The position numbers and the translations under genes are program-made. From an uncultured Ruminococcus sp. (lineage in GTDB: Bacteria > Bacillota > Clostridia > Oscillospirales > Ruminococcaceae), in the NCBI GenBank assembly GCA_900553675.1, contig USEH01000093.1, positions 1 through 8,368 of the forward strand: a DNA stretch of 8,368 nucleotides, read 5' to 3'. Under the pieces are notes generated by a model that searched no databases, had not been told where the DNA came from, and was given only the letters and a program-made list of their open reading frames with translations. Positions 1 to 6,145 of this stretch are shown in pieces (the stretch's first letter is position 1; each line of letters begins with the position of its first letter).

Positions 1-61
1 CCCTCTCACCCCTTTTCCGCACTTTTCACTGCCTGCAAGCGGCGCGTTCGCTGGCTTGATT

Positions 62-223
62 TTACTGCCGTTCCTTGGTGATGATTCGTTCGCCCAGAAC
101 GTAGAACACGGTTCTTCTATTATTTTGATAATCGTACTTCAGTTCCTTGAAGAGATACTTGGTGATTTGCTCAACTGTGTCCTTTTTTAATTTTGATGGG
201 CAGTGAGTGCAGAAGCGGAGCAA
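62..223 (-). CDS. Short unidentified reading frame, possibly a gene remnant
   Basis: The reverse strand is open from 244 down to a TAA at 62-64. The part encoded at 62-184 looks protein-like: it starts KKDTVEQITKYLFKELKY and ends GERIITKERQ, a charged amphipathic helix followed by a short basic and hydrophobic segment. No ATG or GTG lies in this frame. The only common start codon is TTG at 221-223, which has no Shine-Dalgarno sequence before it and would add an N-terminal piece containing C-T-H-C. A run resembling AAAGGA at 180-187 sits inside the frame rather than before a start. I do not recognise the family. It may be the tail of a gene whose 5' part was lost or replaced by the repeat sequence next to it, a small protein with a non-standard start, or chance. 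Confidence 0.25.
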   Translation of the reverse strand: MLRFCTHCPSKLKKDTVEQITKYLFKELKYDYQNNRRTVFYVLGERIITKERQ

Positions 224-254
224 GGCGGAAGCCGGCGACGCGTCTTAAAATCCT

Positions 255-270
255 GTCGGCACAAGCCGAC
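255..270 (-). terminator. Possible weak terminator downstream of spoIIP
   Basis: GTCGGC-ACAA-GCCGAC forms a perfect 6-bp stem with a 4-base loop. Read on the reverse strand, it lies about 42 bases past the spoIIP stop codon and is followed by AGGATTTTAA, a short and interrupted T run. It could end spoIIP transcription, but it also resembles the hairpins in the repeat mosaic at 3902-4032, so it may be a repeat component. Confidence 0.35.
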
Positions 271-324
271 ACCGCATCTTTTCACTTTTCTCTCTTATCT
301 TTTATCTGCGGTCACCGGAGCGCA
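271..324. repeat. Intergenic repeat, copy 1
   Basis: This copy matches 3981-4060 in the same order. It starts with ACCGCATCTTTTC (ACCGAATCTCTTC in copy 2) and then has CTTTTCACT at 278-286, CTTTTAT at 299-305 and the core CTGCGGTCACCGGAGCGCA at 306-324. The core is bounded by inverted TGCG (307-310) and CGCA (321-324) and differs by one base from copy 2. This copy lacks the inner hairpin and pyrimidine stretch that lengthen copy 2. Its right end overlaps the last codons and the stop codon of spoIIP. Family and mobility are unknown. Confidence 0.55.
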
Positions 325-1553
325 GAAGCTTCCGCTTCCACTTCTGCTTCATCTCCCGCTTCCGCCATCTCAACCAGCATTTCAGCCAGACTCATTCCCA
401 GCAATCTCCCGCTATATTTCGCTTCGTCCAGCGAGTTCGAGCTCGACCCCATCTCAATCAGTATCGACCCCTTTGTCAGCTCCTGATTGTAGTTGCGCTC
501 GGCTACCAGAAGCGGGCGCGTAAAGCCCGGGTAATCGCTTTCCAGCTTGGATTGCAGCTTTGCCGCGAACCGCAGGTTGTACCTGTATTGTGGGACGTTT
601 GTGCAGCCGCAAATTATCATTATCTGGGCGGCTGTCTCGCCGTCAACCGTGCATATCGGGGCGTAGCGCTCGCCGTCCGATTCTATTGCGTCGCGGTGGA
701 TGTCAAGCACTATCTGTATGGTGGGATTCTCGCTGAGGATTCTCTCAACCGTCACCGAGCTGCGGTCATACGCGCCTGTGTATCGGGGATAATCGTGAAC
801 GGTTACGTCGTGGATTACCCCTATTCCGGCGGCTTCAAGGGCTGCGGTTATCTCGTTTCCGACTGCCACAACGCTTTTGTCAAGCTCGGTAGTCCGCGAG
901 CCGAAATCCGCGTCGAACCTGTCCCGCGCCTCCGGCTCGTAGCACTCGGTGGTGTGGGTGTGCATGATAAGCACCTGCGGGCTGCCGTCGAGCGAGATAT
1001 TAAGCTCGGGCTGCTTTGCAACCTGCTCGGCTATGTAATCCATGTCTATATCCGCGCTGTTCCGCAGCATTCCGCCGTTCGGGAGATTAATGCAGGTGGT
1101 GGAGGGGTTGTAGGAATATGTCCTGCGGATTATCCTGCCGCCGCTTTCGCCTAAGCTGTCGGGATATTTCAGCTCGCCGGACGGCGCTTCAGATTTGTCC
1201 TCCGGCTCCTCAGTCTCCTTGGGGGCTTGGTCTAACGCCCAGCCGGAGTCGTTTGACAGCTTTTGCAGCATATCAGAAACAAGAAACTCGCTTTCCCGAT
1301 ATCCCCGATCCTGCTCCTGTGCGGGTTCAGGCTTTAAGCCGCCGTCGGCTTCTTCCGGCGAGGGAGCGTCCGCCTTTGAGGAACGGTAGGAGGAGATGTC
1401 TGCCGAGGCAACCGCAAGGCTTCTGACAAAGTCGAAAAGTCCCTGAGCCTGCGCAAAGTAAATCACGAATCCCGAAACGACAAACATTGTAAACGCAAAA
1501 AGCCCTCCTGCCAGAAATTCGGTTATGCTCTTTTTCATATCCGTATTTTTCAC
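312..1553 (-). CDS. spoIIP: Stage II sporulation protein P (SpoIIP)
   Basis: This is a membrane-anchored cell wall hydrolase. In sporulating Firmicutes, SpoIIP acts as amidase and endopeptidase with SpoIID and SpoIIM to thin septal peptidoglycan and drive engulfment. The 413-residue product is close to the length of B. subtilis SpoIIP (about 400). It has one membrane segment near residues 15-36, a Glu/Pro/Ser-rich linker to about 135, and the SpoIIP catalytic domain at roughly 190-395. Visible motifs are VLIMHTHTTE (about 194-203), DIHRD (284-288) and ILIEMGSSSN (364-373), which supply the expected metal-binding His/Glu and catalytic Glu. The C-terminal tail is low-complexity (Glu/Ala) and runs into a repeat. 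I chose the GTG at 1551-1553 because AAAGGA lies 8 bases upstream. The ATG further up (1614-1616) has no such site and would put charged residues before the membrane segment. The gene is divergent from the D,D-carboxypeptidase gene, and no SigE or SigF promoter was confidently found. Family assignment is firm; it could be one of several SpoIIP paralogues. Confidence 0.9.
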   Translation of the reverse strand: MKNTDMKKSITEFLAGGLFAFTMFVVSGFVIYFAQAQGLFDFVRSLAVASADISSYRSSKADAPSPEEADGGLKPEPAQEQDRGYRESEFLVSDMLQKLSNDSGWALDQAPKETEEPEDKSEAPSGELKYPDSLGESGGRIIRRTYSYNPSTTCINLPNGGMLRNSADIDMDYIAEQVAKQPELNISLDGSPQVLIMHTHTTECYEPEARDRFDADFGSRTTELDKSVVAVGNEITAALEAAGIGVIHDVTVHDYPRYTGAYDRSSVTVERILSENPTIQIVLDIHRDAIESDGERYAPICTVDGETAAQIMIICGCTNVPQYRYNLRFAAKLQSKLESDYPGFTRPLLVAERNYNQELTKGSILIEMGSSSNSLDEAKYSGRLLGMSLAEMLVEMAEAGDEAEVEAEASALR

Positions 1554-1567
1554 AAAACTCATCCTTT
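1554..1567 (-). promoter_or_regulatory. Ribosome binding site that decides the spoIIP start
   Basis: On the reverse strand AAAGGA (1562-1567) lies 8 bases before the GTG at 1551-1553. The ATG that directly abuts AAAGGA is too close to use it, and the ATG at 1536-1538 has no G-rich sequence before it. This supports a GTG start. Confidence 0.6.
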
Positions 1568-1609
1568 CACTTGTAATAAAAATGTAAGCAGTTTGTAATC
1601 TATGAGGTG

Positions 1610-1638
1610 TAGACAATTCAGCGCGATTGTGCTAAAAT
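1610..1638 (+). promoter_or_regulatory. SigA-type promoter for the vanY-like gene
   Basis: The -35 element is TAGACA (1610-1615) and the -10 is TAAAAT (1633-1638), with a 17-base spacer. A TG two bases before the -10 makes it an extended -10 promoter. The start codon follows at 1674, giving a leader of about 30 bases. The -10 surroundings closely match those of the glycosyltransferase promoter at 6146-6174. Confidence 0.65.
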
Positions 1639-1673
1639 AATCATGACAAAAATATAAATAAAAGAGGTCAGAC

Positions 1674-2681
1674 ATGAAAAGAATTTTACTTATCTGCGCC
1701 GCCGCTGTAGTGGTTTTAAGCTGTGCAGGCTGCGCGGAACATAATAATAATCCGGCTGATATCAGCAATCCCGTCACGCAGAGTAACGCAGCAACTGAGG
1801 TTACAACAGTCACCACCACCCAGTCCACCTGTGTAGAACACGACTGCACCACTCCCGCAACAACAGAGCCCGAGGTTACCTCGGCAGATCAGAGCGAGGC
1901 TGTCACTACAACGCAGTCCGAAGCACAGACCGAGGCTGTCACTCAGGTTAAAATCGTCGGTCAGACCGAAGAGCAGACAACAACCGAACCCACGGTTCAG
2001 TCAACGACCGACAGCTCCTCTCAGCCGGAGGAAAGCGGTGAAGAACCCATAGACGAAGACTATATCTATCAGGACGAGGACGACTTTTTCTATGTCGTAA
2101 ACAAAACCTATCTTCTGCCCGAGGACTACGAAATTGAAACCGACTACGTTCAGGGCAGCTATGAGATGGAAAAAACAGCAGCCAAGCATATGTGCGAGAT
2201 GATAGCCGCCGCCAAAGAGGACGGCATAAACCTCAAAGTGCTGTCTGCTTACCGCACGGTGAACTATCAGAAAAAGCTGTTTGAAAGAAACGTAAAATCC
2301 CGCATGGAGGACTACGGCATGACCTACGATGAGGCTTACTACGACACCTCCATAAACATTGCCCCTCCTGGCGGCTCCGAGCATAACGCAGGCTTAGCTG
2401 CGGACATCATCACCGAGGACGACTGGGACACCTACACCGGCTTTGAGGACACCGAGGAGTTTGCATGGCTGCAAGTCCACGCGCCGGAGCACGGCTTTAT
2501 CCTTCGCTACCTCAAGGGCAAGGAGGACATCACCGGCTACATCTACGAGCCTTGGCACTACAGATACGTCGGGGTGAAATACGCCCGGGATATTATGGAC
2601 AGCGGGCTTTGCTTGGAGGAATATTTTGAAAAGTATGTATGGATAGACGGCGTTGAGCCGTCCTTCCCATGGGATAACTAA
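1674..2681 (+). CDS. VanY-type D-alanyl-D-alanine carboxypeptidase lipoprotein
   Basis: This protein is predicted to remove the terminal D-Ala from peptidoglycan stem peptides at the outer membrane face. Residues 1-20 form a lipoprotein signal peptide (MKR, hydrophobic core, then Cys17 or Cys20 as lipidation site). Residues 21-135 are a Thr/Ser/Glu/Gln-rich spacer with repeated TTTQSE-like phrases. The catalytic VanY/peptidase M15B domain fills about 145-315. It shows SAYRT (191-195), APPGGSEHNAGLAADI (230-245, zinc ligands H237 and D244), GFILRY (274-279) and YEPWHYRYVG (291-300, E292 general base and zinc ligand H295). All expected catalytic residues are present. AAAGAGG (1661-1667) precedes the ATG by 6 bases. 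The gene ends 23 bases before the CBS gene and is probably cotranscribed with it. The van gene name is avoided because no other vancomycin-resistance gene is present, so a housekeeping carboxypeptidase (DacY/YodJ-like) is more likely. Confidence 0.88.
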   Translation: MKRILLICAAAVVVLSCAGCAEHNNNPADISNPVTQSNAATEVTTVTTTQSTCVEHDCTTPATTEPEVTSADQSEAVTTTQSEAQTEAVTQVKIVGQTEEQTTTEPTVQSTTDSSSQPEESGEEPIDEDYIYQDEDDFFYVVNKTYLLPEDYEIETDYVQGSYEMEKTAAKHMCEMIAAAKEDGINLKVLSAYRTVNYQKKLFERNVKSRMEDYGMTYDEAYYDTSINIAPPGGSEHNAGLAADIITEDDWDTYTGFEDTEEFAWLQVHAPEHGFILRYLKGKEDITGYIYEPWHYRYVGVKYARDIMDSGLCLEEYFEKYVWIDGVEPSFPWDN

Positions 2682-2704
2682 TCACTGCAATTGGAGATGA
2701 CAGT

Positions 2705-3157
2705 ATGAATATAGCCTTTTTCCTTACTCTTAAAAAGGATGTCGCCTATGTTTACGATGATTTCACTATCCGTCAGGCGTTGGAAAAAATGAAACACCAC
2801 GGCTACACCGCAATTCCGGTTATTTCAAGGCAGGGCAAGTATGTCAACACCGTAACCGAGGGGGACTTTCTATGGTATATGCTGGATGAAAGCATTGAGG
2901 ACACCGACGGCGTTTCGATTTACGACGCCGAGGATTTAAAGCTGCGGGATATCCTTCCGAAAAAGGTGACCCCCGCGGCGCGAATCACCGCAACCATGGA
3001 TGAGCTTTTCGAGCTTGCCCTCAACCAGAACTTCGTGCCGGTGATAGACGACAAGGACTGCTTTATCGGGATAGTCACACGTAAGAACATCATCCGGCAT
3101 TTTATAGAGTCGCTCACCGGTGCAAAGGCGCCCCTGCCGATAAAAGCGGAGGAGTAG
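2705..3157 (+). CDS. Two-CBS-domain protein
   Basis: This 150-residue cytoplasmic protein is built almost entirely of a CBS pair (Bateman module), which binds adenine nucleotides or related ligands. CBS1 covers about residues 7-60, with MKHHGYTAIPVISRQGKYV and a TEGDFLW end. CBS2 covers about 79-136, with NFVPVIDDKDCFIGIVTRKNI. The GYTAIPV and FVPVID strands and the following GxVT/GIVT turns are typical of the fold. No enzyme or transport domain is attached, so it is a stand-alone sensor. It resembles clostridial CBS proteins loosely related to YkuL/CbpB, a c-di-AMP-binding protein; the ligand here is inferred, not seen. GGAG at about 2693-2696 precedes the ATG by 8 bases. It follows the carboxypeptidase gene by 23 bases and probably shares its transcript. 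No clear terminator follows. Confidence 0.85.
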   Translation: MNIAFFLTLKKDVAYVYDDFTIRQALEKMKHHGYTAIPVISRQGKYVNTVTEGDFLWYMLDESIEDTDGVSIYDAEDLKLRDILPKKVTPAARITATMDELFELALNQNFVPVIDDKDCFIGIVTRKNIIRHFIESLTGAKAPLPIKAEE

Positions 3158-3328
3158 GCGGCTGTTCAGCCTAAATACCAACTGCCGGCTTATGGGAACT
3201 ATTATACATATCGGCGGGCGCAATAGCTGTCAAAAAAGCACGTCAAAAAGCAGGATGCAATTTTTTGAAACTCATAATAAAAATAGTCATATTATTTTTT
3301 ATGGAATTTTCACCAAAATAGAAAATGA

Positions 3329-3340
3329 AAATGTACATTT
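3329..3340. promoter_or_regulatory. Palindrome upstream of the small lipoprotein promoter
   Basis: AAATGTACATTT is a perfect 12-base palindrome ending 34 bases before the -35 element. The position would suit an activator or repressor site. AT-rich palindromes arise by chance in such sequence, so the call is tentative. Confidence 0.25.
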
Positions 3341-3374
3341 ATCACAATGTTATATGAAAATGCGATAGAATTTG

Positions 3375-3403
3375 TTGACAACTACATTTATAAGGATTAT
3401 AAT
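3375..3403 (+). promoter_or_regulatory. Perfect-consensus SigA promoter
   Basis: TTGACA (3375-3380) and TATAAT (3398-3403) match the vegetative consensus at every base with a 17-base spacer. AT-rich sequence upstream could act as an UP element. The predicted transcript starts near 3410, about 48 bases before the ATG at 3458. High expression of the following lipoprotein gene is inferred. Confidence 0.8.
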
Positions 3404-3410
3404 AAAGTTG

Positions 3411-3425
3411 CGATTGACATAATCG
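3411..3425. promoter_or_regulatory. Small dyad at the transcription start
   Basis: CGATT-GACAT-AATCG is a perfect 5-bp inverted repeat with a 5-base centre at the start of the predicted transcript. It could be an operator or a weak leader hairpin. No regulator family is recognised. Confidence 0.3.
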
Positions 3426-3457
3426 ACTAAATTAAATTTATCGGGGGATTAATTGAA

Positions 3458-3844
3458 ATGAAAAGATTAATTTCTGTAGCACTGGCACTCGTTATGGTTC
3501 TTTGCATGTTCACTGCCTGCGGCAAGCTTGTTTGCCCCGTCGGAACCTATAAGGACAATACCGAGACCTCCATCATCGAGCTTGGCGCTTATGATGAAAA
3601 GGCTGAGAGCGGCACCATGAAGGTGTCCAACACCATCAATGCTGAAATGAACTCTGAAGGTACCTACACTCTGTCTGATAACGGTGGCGACAAAACTTCC
3701 AGCATCGTTACCTACACCGCTTCTAACGGCACTGTAACCGAGTTCGTTTACGACTCTACTATGGACGTTATGCAGAATATCGGCGACGGTATTGCATACT
3801 ACGGTGCAAACTATGTAGAGGGCGGAGCTCCTGCTGCTGAATAA
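3458..3844 (+). CDS. Small lipoprotein of unknown function
   Basis: This 128-residue protein has a clear lipoprotein signal: MKRLISVALALVMVLCMF followed by the lipobox FTAC with Cys21. The mature part of about 108 residues alternates polar and hydrophobic residues with many Thr, Ser and Gly (for example GTYKDNTETSIIELGAY and GTVTEFVYDSTMDVM). This suggests a small beta-sandwich or barrel exposed at the cell surface. It ends with GGAPAAE. I do not recognise a family. The ATG is supported by GGGGGA (3443-3448) 9 bases upstream. A perfect-consensus promoter and a terminator directly after the stop make it a single-gene unit likely to be strongly expressed. It opens convergently toward typA. Cell-surface location is well supported; function is unknown. 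Confidence 0.85.
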   Translation: MKRLISVALALVMVLCMFTACGKLVCPVGTYKDNTETSIIELGAYDEKAESGTMKVSNTINAEMNSEGTYTLSDNGGDKTSSIVTYTASNGTVTEFVYDSTMDVMQNIGDGIAYYGANYVEGGAPAAE

Positions 3845-3857
3845 TTAAGCAACGAAA

Positions 3858-3893
3858 AACAGCTGACAGCTAAATGCTGCCGGCTGTTTTTTT
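3858..3893 (+). terminator. Terminator of the small lipoprotein gene
   Basis: AACAGC (3858-3863) pairs with GCTGTT (3883-3888), with further inner CAGC/GCTG pairing around a TAAAT loop. The 3' side runs into a 7-base T tract (3887-3893). It lies 13 bases after the stop codon at 3844. Confidence 0.8.
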
Positions 3894-3901
3894 GTATGCA
3901 C

Positions 3902-4032
3902 TTGCGAAGCAACCAACGGTTTGCAAAGCAAACCCAAAAAACCATCGCACGCGTTTCACCGTAAGGGGGAAACGCTTGATACCGAATCTCTTCTCTCTTC
4001 GCTTTTCTCTTTTCACTTGCGGCGTCAGCCGC
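3902..4032. repeat. Cluster of small hairpins
   Basis: Four inverted repeats are packed in 131 bases: TTGC-GAA-GCAA (3902-3912), GGTTTGC-AAA-GCAAACC (3918-3934), GCGTTTC / GAAACGC with an 11-base loop (3951-3975) and GCGGC-GTCA-GCCGC (4019-4032). None has a T run placed for termination. No coding content is apparent. They lie between the lipoprotein terminator and the typA terminator, and the last overlaps repeat copy 2. Confidence 0.5.
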
Positions 4033-4060
4033 CTTTTATATCTGCGGTCACCGAAGCGCA
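3981..4060. repeat. Intergenic repeat, copy 2
   Basis: This copy parallels 271-324: ACCGAATCTCTTC (3981-3993), CTTTTCACT (4009-4017), CTTTTAT (4033-4039) and the core CTGCGGTCACCGAAGCGCA (4042-4060). The core differs from copy 1 by a single base. Compared with copy 1 it contains an additional pyrimidine-rich stretch and the GCGGC hairpin. Its right end touches the typA terminator T tract. Confidence 0.55.
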
Positions 4061-4106
4061 AAAAACCGCCCTTGCAGAAGCCTGAAAATCTGCAAGGAGC
4101 GGTTTT
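4060..4106 (-). terminator. Terminator of typA
   Basis: AAAACCGC (4062-4069) pairs with GCGGTTTT (4099-4106), and CCTTGCAG (4070-4077) pairs with CTGCAAGG (4090-4097). This gives 16 bp with one bulged A at 4098 and a 12-base loop. On the reverse strand it ends in six T (complement of 4060-4065) and begins 8 bases after the typA stop codon. It may also stop forward transcripts, since TTTTATT follows on that strand. Confidence 0.88.
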
Positions 4107-4114
4107 ATTCATCA

Positions 4115-5932
4115 TTACATCTTCGCCCTGTCCTTAGCTCTCTGGACATTTGAAAGCGTCTTTTTGCGAAGTCTTATGCTCTTGGGAGTAACCTCAACAA
4201 GCTCGTCATCCGCGATGAACTCCAGGCTGTCCTCAAGGCTTAATATTCTGGGCGGAATAAGCCTTAAAGCGTCGTCCGAGCCGCTGGCACGTGTGTTTGT
4301 AAGGTGCTTTTTCTTGCACACATTAACAACCAAATCTCCGGGCTTTGGCGACACGCCGACTATCATGCCCTCGTAAACCTGAACGCCTGCTCCGATAAAC
4401 AGTGCTCCTCTTTCCTGAGCGTTGTAAAGACCGTAGGTGACAGCCTCGCCCGACTCGAATGCTACCATCGAGCCGTTTGAGCGGCGGGGGATGTCTCCCT
4501 TGTACTGCTGATACTCATAGAACACCGAACTCATTATGCCCTCGCCCTTAGTGTCGGTAAGGAACTCGTTTCTGTATCCGAACAGTCCTCTTGCGGGAAC
4601 GTGGAATACCACCCTCATGCGTGAGCCAAGCGGGGTCATTGAGACCATTTCGCCCTTGCGGGTACCCATCTTTTCCATGACAGAGCCGACGCTTGCTTCG
4701 GGAACGTCCACAACAAGCTCTTCAATAGGCTCGCAAAGCTTGCCGTCTATCTCCTTGTACAAAACCCTCGGAGTGGAAACGCCCAGCTCGTAGCCCTCTC
4801 TGCGCATATTTTCAATCAGGATGGAAAGGTGCATTTCGCCCCTGCCTGCAACCTTGAAAGCATCGGTCGAGTCGGTTTCGGTGACTCTTAAAGAAACGTC
4901 CTTTAAAAGCTCCTTGAAAAGTCTTTCTCTTATGTGGCGTGAGGTTACAAACTTGCCCTCTCTGCCGGCAAACGGCGAATCGTTTACCATAAAGGTCATT
5001 TCAACCGTAGGCTCGCTTATTTTAACGAACGGCAGCGGCTCGTATTTGGTGATGTCACAGATGGTGTCTCCGATGGTGATATTCTCAATGCCGCTTATGC
5101 AGACGATATCGCCCACGGTCGCCTTATCCGCCGGCACTCTTTCAAGACCTGCTATCTGATAAAGGGTGACAATCTTGCCGCGGTATTCCTTTTTGGTGCC
5201 GTGATAGTCGCCTATCATAACCTCCTGATTTACCTTGATAGAGCCGCGCTCGATCTTGCCGATGGCGATTCTTCCAACGTATTCGTTATAGTCGATTGAG
5301 GATACCAGCAGCTGCAAAGGCTCATCAGGCTCGCCCTCCGGCGCGGGGATGTAGTCGATTATCTTGTCAAACAAGGGCTTTAAATCGGTTCCGGCAACGT
5401 TCTGATCCTCCGAAGCGGTGCCGTCTCTGCCGGAGCAGAAGAGAATCGGCGAATCAAGCTGCTCGTCTGAAGCGTTTAAATCCATCAAAAGCTCGTAGCA
5501 CTCGTCTATAACCTCGTCGATTCTTGCGTCGGGGCGGTCTATCTTGTTGATAACAATTATTACCCTGTGCCCAAGCTCTAAGGCGTGCTGCAAAACAAAT
5601 CTTGTCTGCGGCATGGGACCCTCGGCAGCGTCGACAAGCAGGATAACGCCGTCGACCATCTTTAAAATTCTTTCAACCTCGCCGCCGAAATCAGCGTGAC
5701 CCGGGGTGTCTATGATATTTATTTTGATGTTATTATACATAACCGAGGTGTTCTTTGCCAGAATGGTTATGCCTCTTTCGCGCTCGATATCGTTGGAGTC
5801 CATAACTCTTTCGTTGACGGTCTGATTGGCTCTGAAGGTGCCGCTCTGGCGGAGCATACCGTCTACCAAAGTAGTCTTTCCGTGGTCAACATGAGCGATT
5901 ATCGCAACGTTTCTTAAATCATTTCTTACCAA
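4115..5932 (-). CDS. typA: Translational GTPase TypA/BipA
   Basis: This ribosome-binding GTPase of the EF-G/LepA superfamily acts in 50S subunit biogenesis and stress or cold adaptation. At 605 residues it has the normal family length. The G domain occupies about 1-200, with G1 AHVDHGKTT (13-21), G2 RGITI (53-57), G3 DTPGH (75-79), G4 NKID (129-132) and G5 near SGRDG (167-171). A beta-barrel domain 2 follows (about 200-300), then EF-G-like domains III and V (about 300-480) and the TypA-specific C-terminal domain with [14 protein letters not shown] and [16 protein letters not shown]. No key residue is missing. The start is a TTG (5930-5932), supported by AAGGGG at 5941-5946 with 8 bases of spacing and by the usual [14 protein letters not shown] start. 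It is a single-gene unit with its own promoter and terminator, divergent from the glycosyltransferase gene. Confidence 0.97.
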   Translation of the reverse strand: MVRNDLRNVAIIAHVDHGKTTLVDGMLRQSGTFRANQTVNERVMDSNDIERERGITILAKNTSVMYNNIKINIIDTPGHADFGGEVERILKMVDGVILLVDAAEGPMPQTRFVLQHALELGHRVIIVINKIDRPDARIDEVIDECYELLMDLNASDEQLDSPILFCSGRDGTASEDQNVAGTDLKPLFDKIIDYIPAPEGEPDEPLQLLVSSIDYNEYVGRIAIGKIERGSIKVNQEVMIGDYHGTKKEYRGKIVTLYQIAGLERVPADKATVGDIVCISGIENITIGDTICDITKYEPLPFVKISEPTVEMTFMVNDSPFAGREGKFVTSRHIRERLFKELLKDVSLRVTETDSTDAFKVAGRGEMHLSILIENMRREGYELGVSTPRVLYKEIDGKLCEPIEELVVDVPEASVGSVMEKMGTRKGEMVSMTPLGSRMRVVFHVPARGLFGYRNEFLTDTKGEGIMSSVFYEYQQYKGDIPRRSNGSMVAFESGEAVTYGLYNAQERGALFIGAGVQVYEGMIVGVSPKPGDLVVNVCKKKHLTNTRASGSDDALRLIPPRILSLEDSLEFIADDELVEVTPKSIRLRKKTLSNVQRAKDRAKM

Positions 5933-5946
5933 ATTAACTTCCCCTT
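5930..5946 (-). promoter_or_regulatory. Ribosome binding site and TTG start of typA
   Basis: AAGGGG on the reverse strand (5941-5946) lies 8 bases before the TTG at 5930-5932. The next in-frame ATG (M25 in DGMLRQ) would remove the P-loop, so the TTG is taken as the start. Confidence 0.75.
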
Positions 5947-5978
5947 TTCTTTAAAAAAAGATTGTTATTATCTTATTA

Positions 5979-6007
5979 ATTATATACTTCTCCCCCGAAA
6001 AAATCAA
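5979..6007 (-). promoter_or_regulatory. SigA-type promoter of typA
   Basis: On the reverse strand the -35 is TTGATT (complement of 6002-6007) and the -10 is a perfect TATAAT (complement of 5979-5984), spaced 17 bases apart. The transcript would start near 5972, leaving a 40-base leader before the TTG start. Confidence 0.7.
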
Positions 6008-6145
6008 TAGGAGTTGGCAAGAACAAATGCATAAACTTAGAAAAACAATACCGCCGCTGTTTATTGAAAAAAGACAAAACACCGGGCATCAACGTTCGAT
6101 GTTCCTTATTTTTTCAGCATGACATTGTAAAATGCGAAAAGCGTA

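Larger units (their letters stand above)
1..311. other. Mostly non-coding region with repeat pieces
   Basis: This 311-base stretch lies beyond the 3' end of spoIIP. It holds an imperfect dyad at about 37-59 (CAAGC / GCTTG arms), a short reverse-strand open frame at 62-223, a perfect 6-bp hairpin at 255-270, and the left part of a repeat shared with positions 3981-4060. The motif CTTTTCACT occurs here at 22-30 and 278-286, and again at 4009-4017. Forward-strand open frames here have no convincing ribosome binding site or recognisable protein content and were left out. The mixture resembles the hairpin-rich gap at 3895-4060. Confidence 0.5.
3158..3457. other. AT-rich intergenic region with promoter signals
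   Basis: No gene was found in these 300 bases. From about 3255 onward the sequence is strongly AT-rich compared with the flanking genes. It holds a near-tandem 11-12 base repeat (GTCAAAAAAGCA at 3229-3240 and GTCAAAAAGCA at 3242-3252), a perfect 12-base palindrome at 3329-3340, a consensus promoter at 3375-3403 and a small dyad at 3411-3425. Weak GC-rich dyads just after 3157 are not followed by a T run, so no terminator is called for the CBS gene. Confidence 0.55.

Noticed and set aside
552..1154. Long forward open frame opposite spoIIP
   Set aside because: It is antisense to a well-supported SpoIIP catalytic domain, has no ribosome binding site, and its protein shows no recognisable motif.
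1570..1605. SigE-like -10 (CTTACATT on the reverse strand) for spoIIP
   Set aside because: The -10 matches in part, but no matching -35 lies about 14 bases upstream, so it was not called.
1554..1616. Longer SpoIIP from the ATG at 1614-1616
   Set aside because: It has no ribosome binding site, and the added residues are not typical of the family. The GTG at 1553 has a well-placed AAAGGA.
1674..2681. Vancomycin resistance cluster suggested by the VanY domain
   Set aside because: No vanH, vanA-type ligase, vanX or two-component system is in the window. VanY-type peptidases are common housekeeping enzymes.
3414..3442. Second TTGACA at 3414-3419 as another promoter for the small lipoprotein
   Set aside because: The base run 17 bases downstream (TTTATC) is a poor -10, and the site lies inside the leader of the strong promoter.
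6027..6122. Forward 31-codon open frame with AGGAG (6009-6013) upstream
   Set aside because: The spacing to the ATG is 13 bases, no promoter precedes it on this strand, and the peptide resembles no known protein. It overlaps a divergent promoter region.
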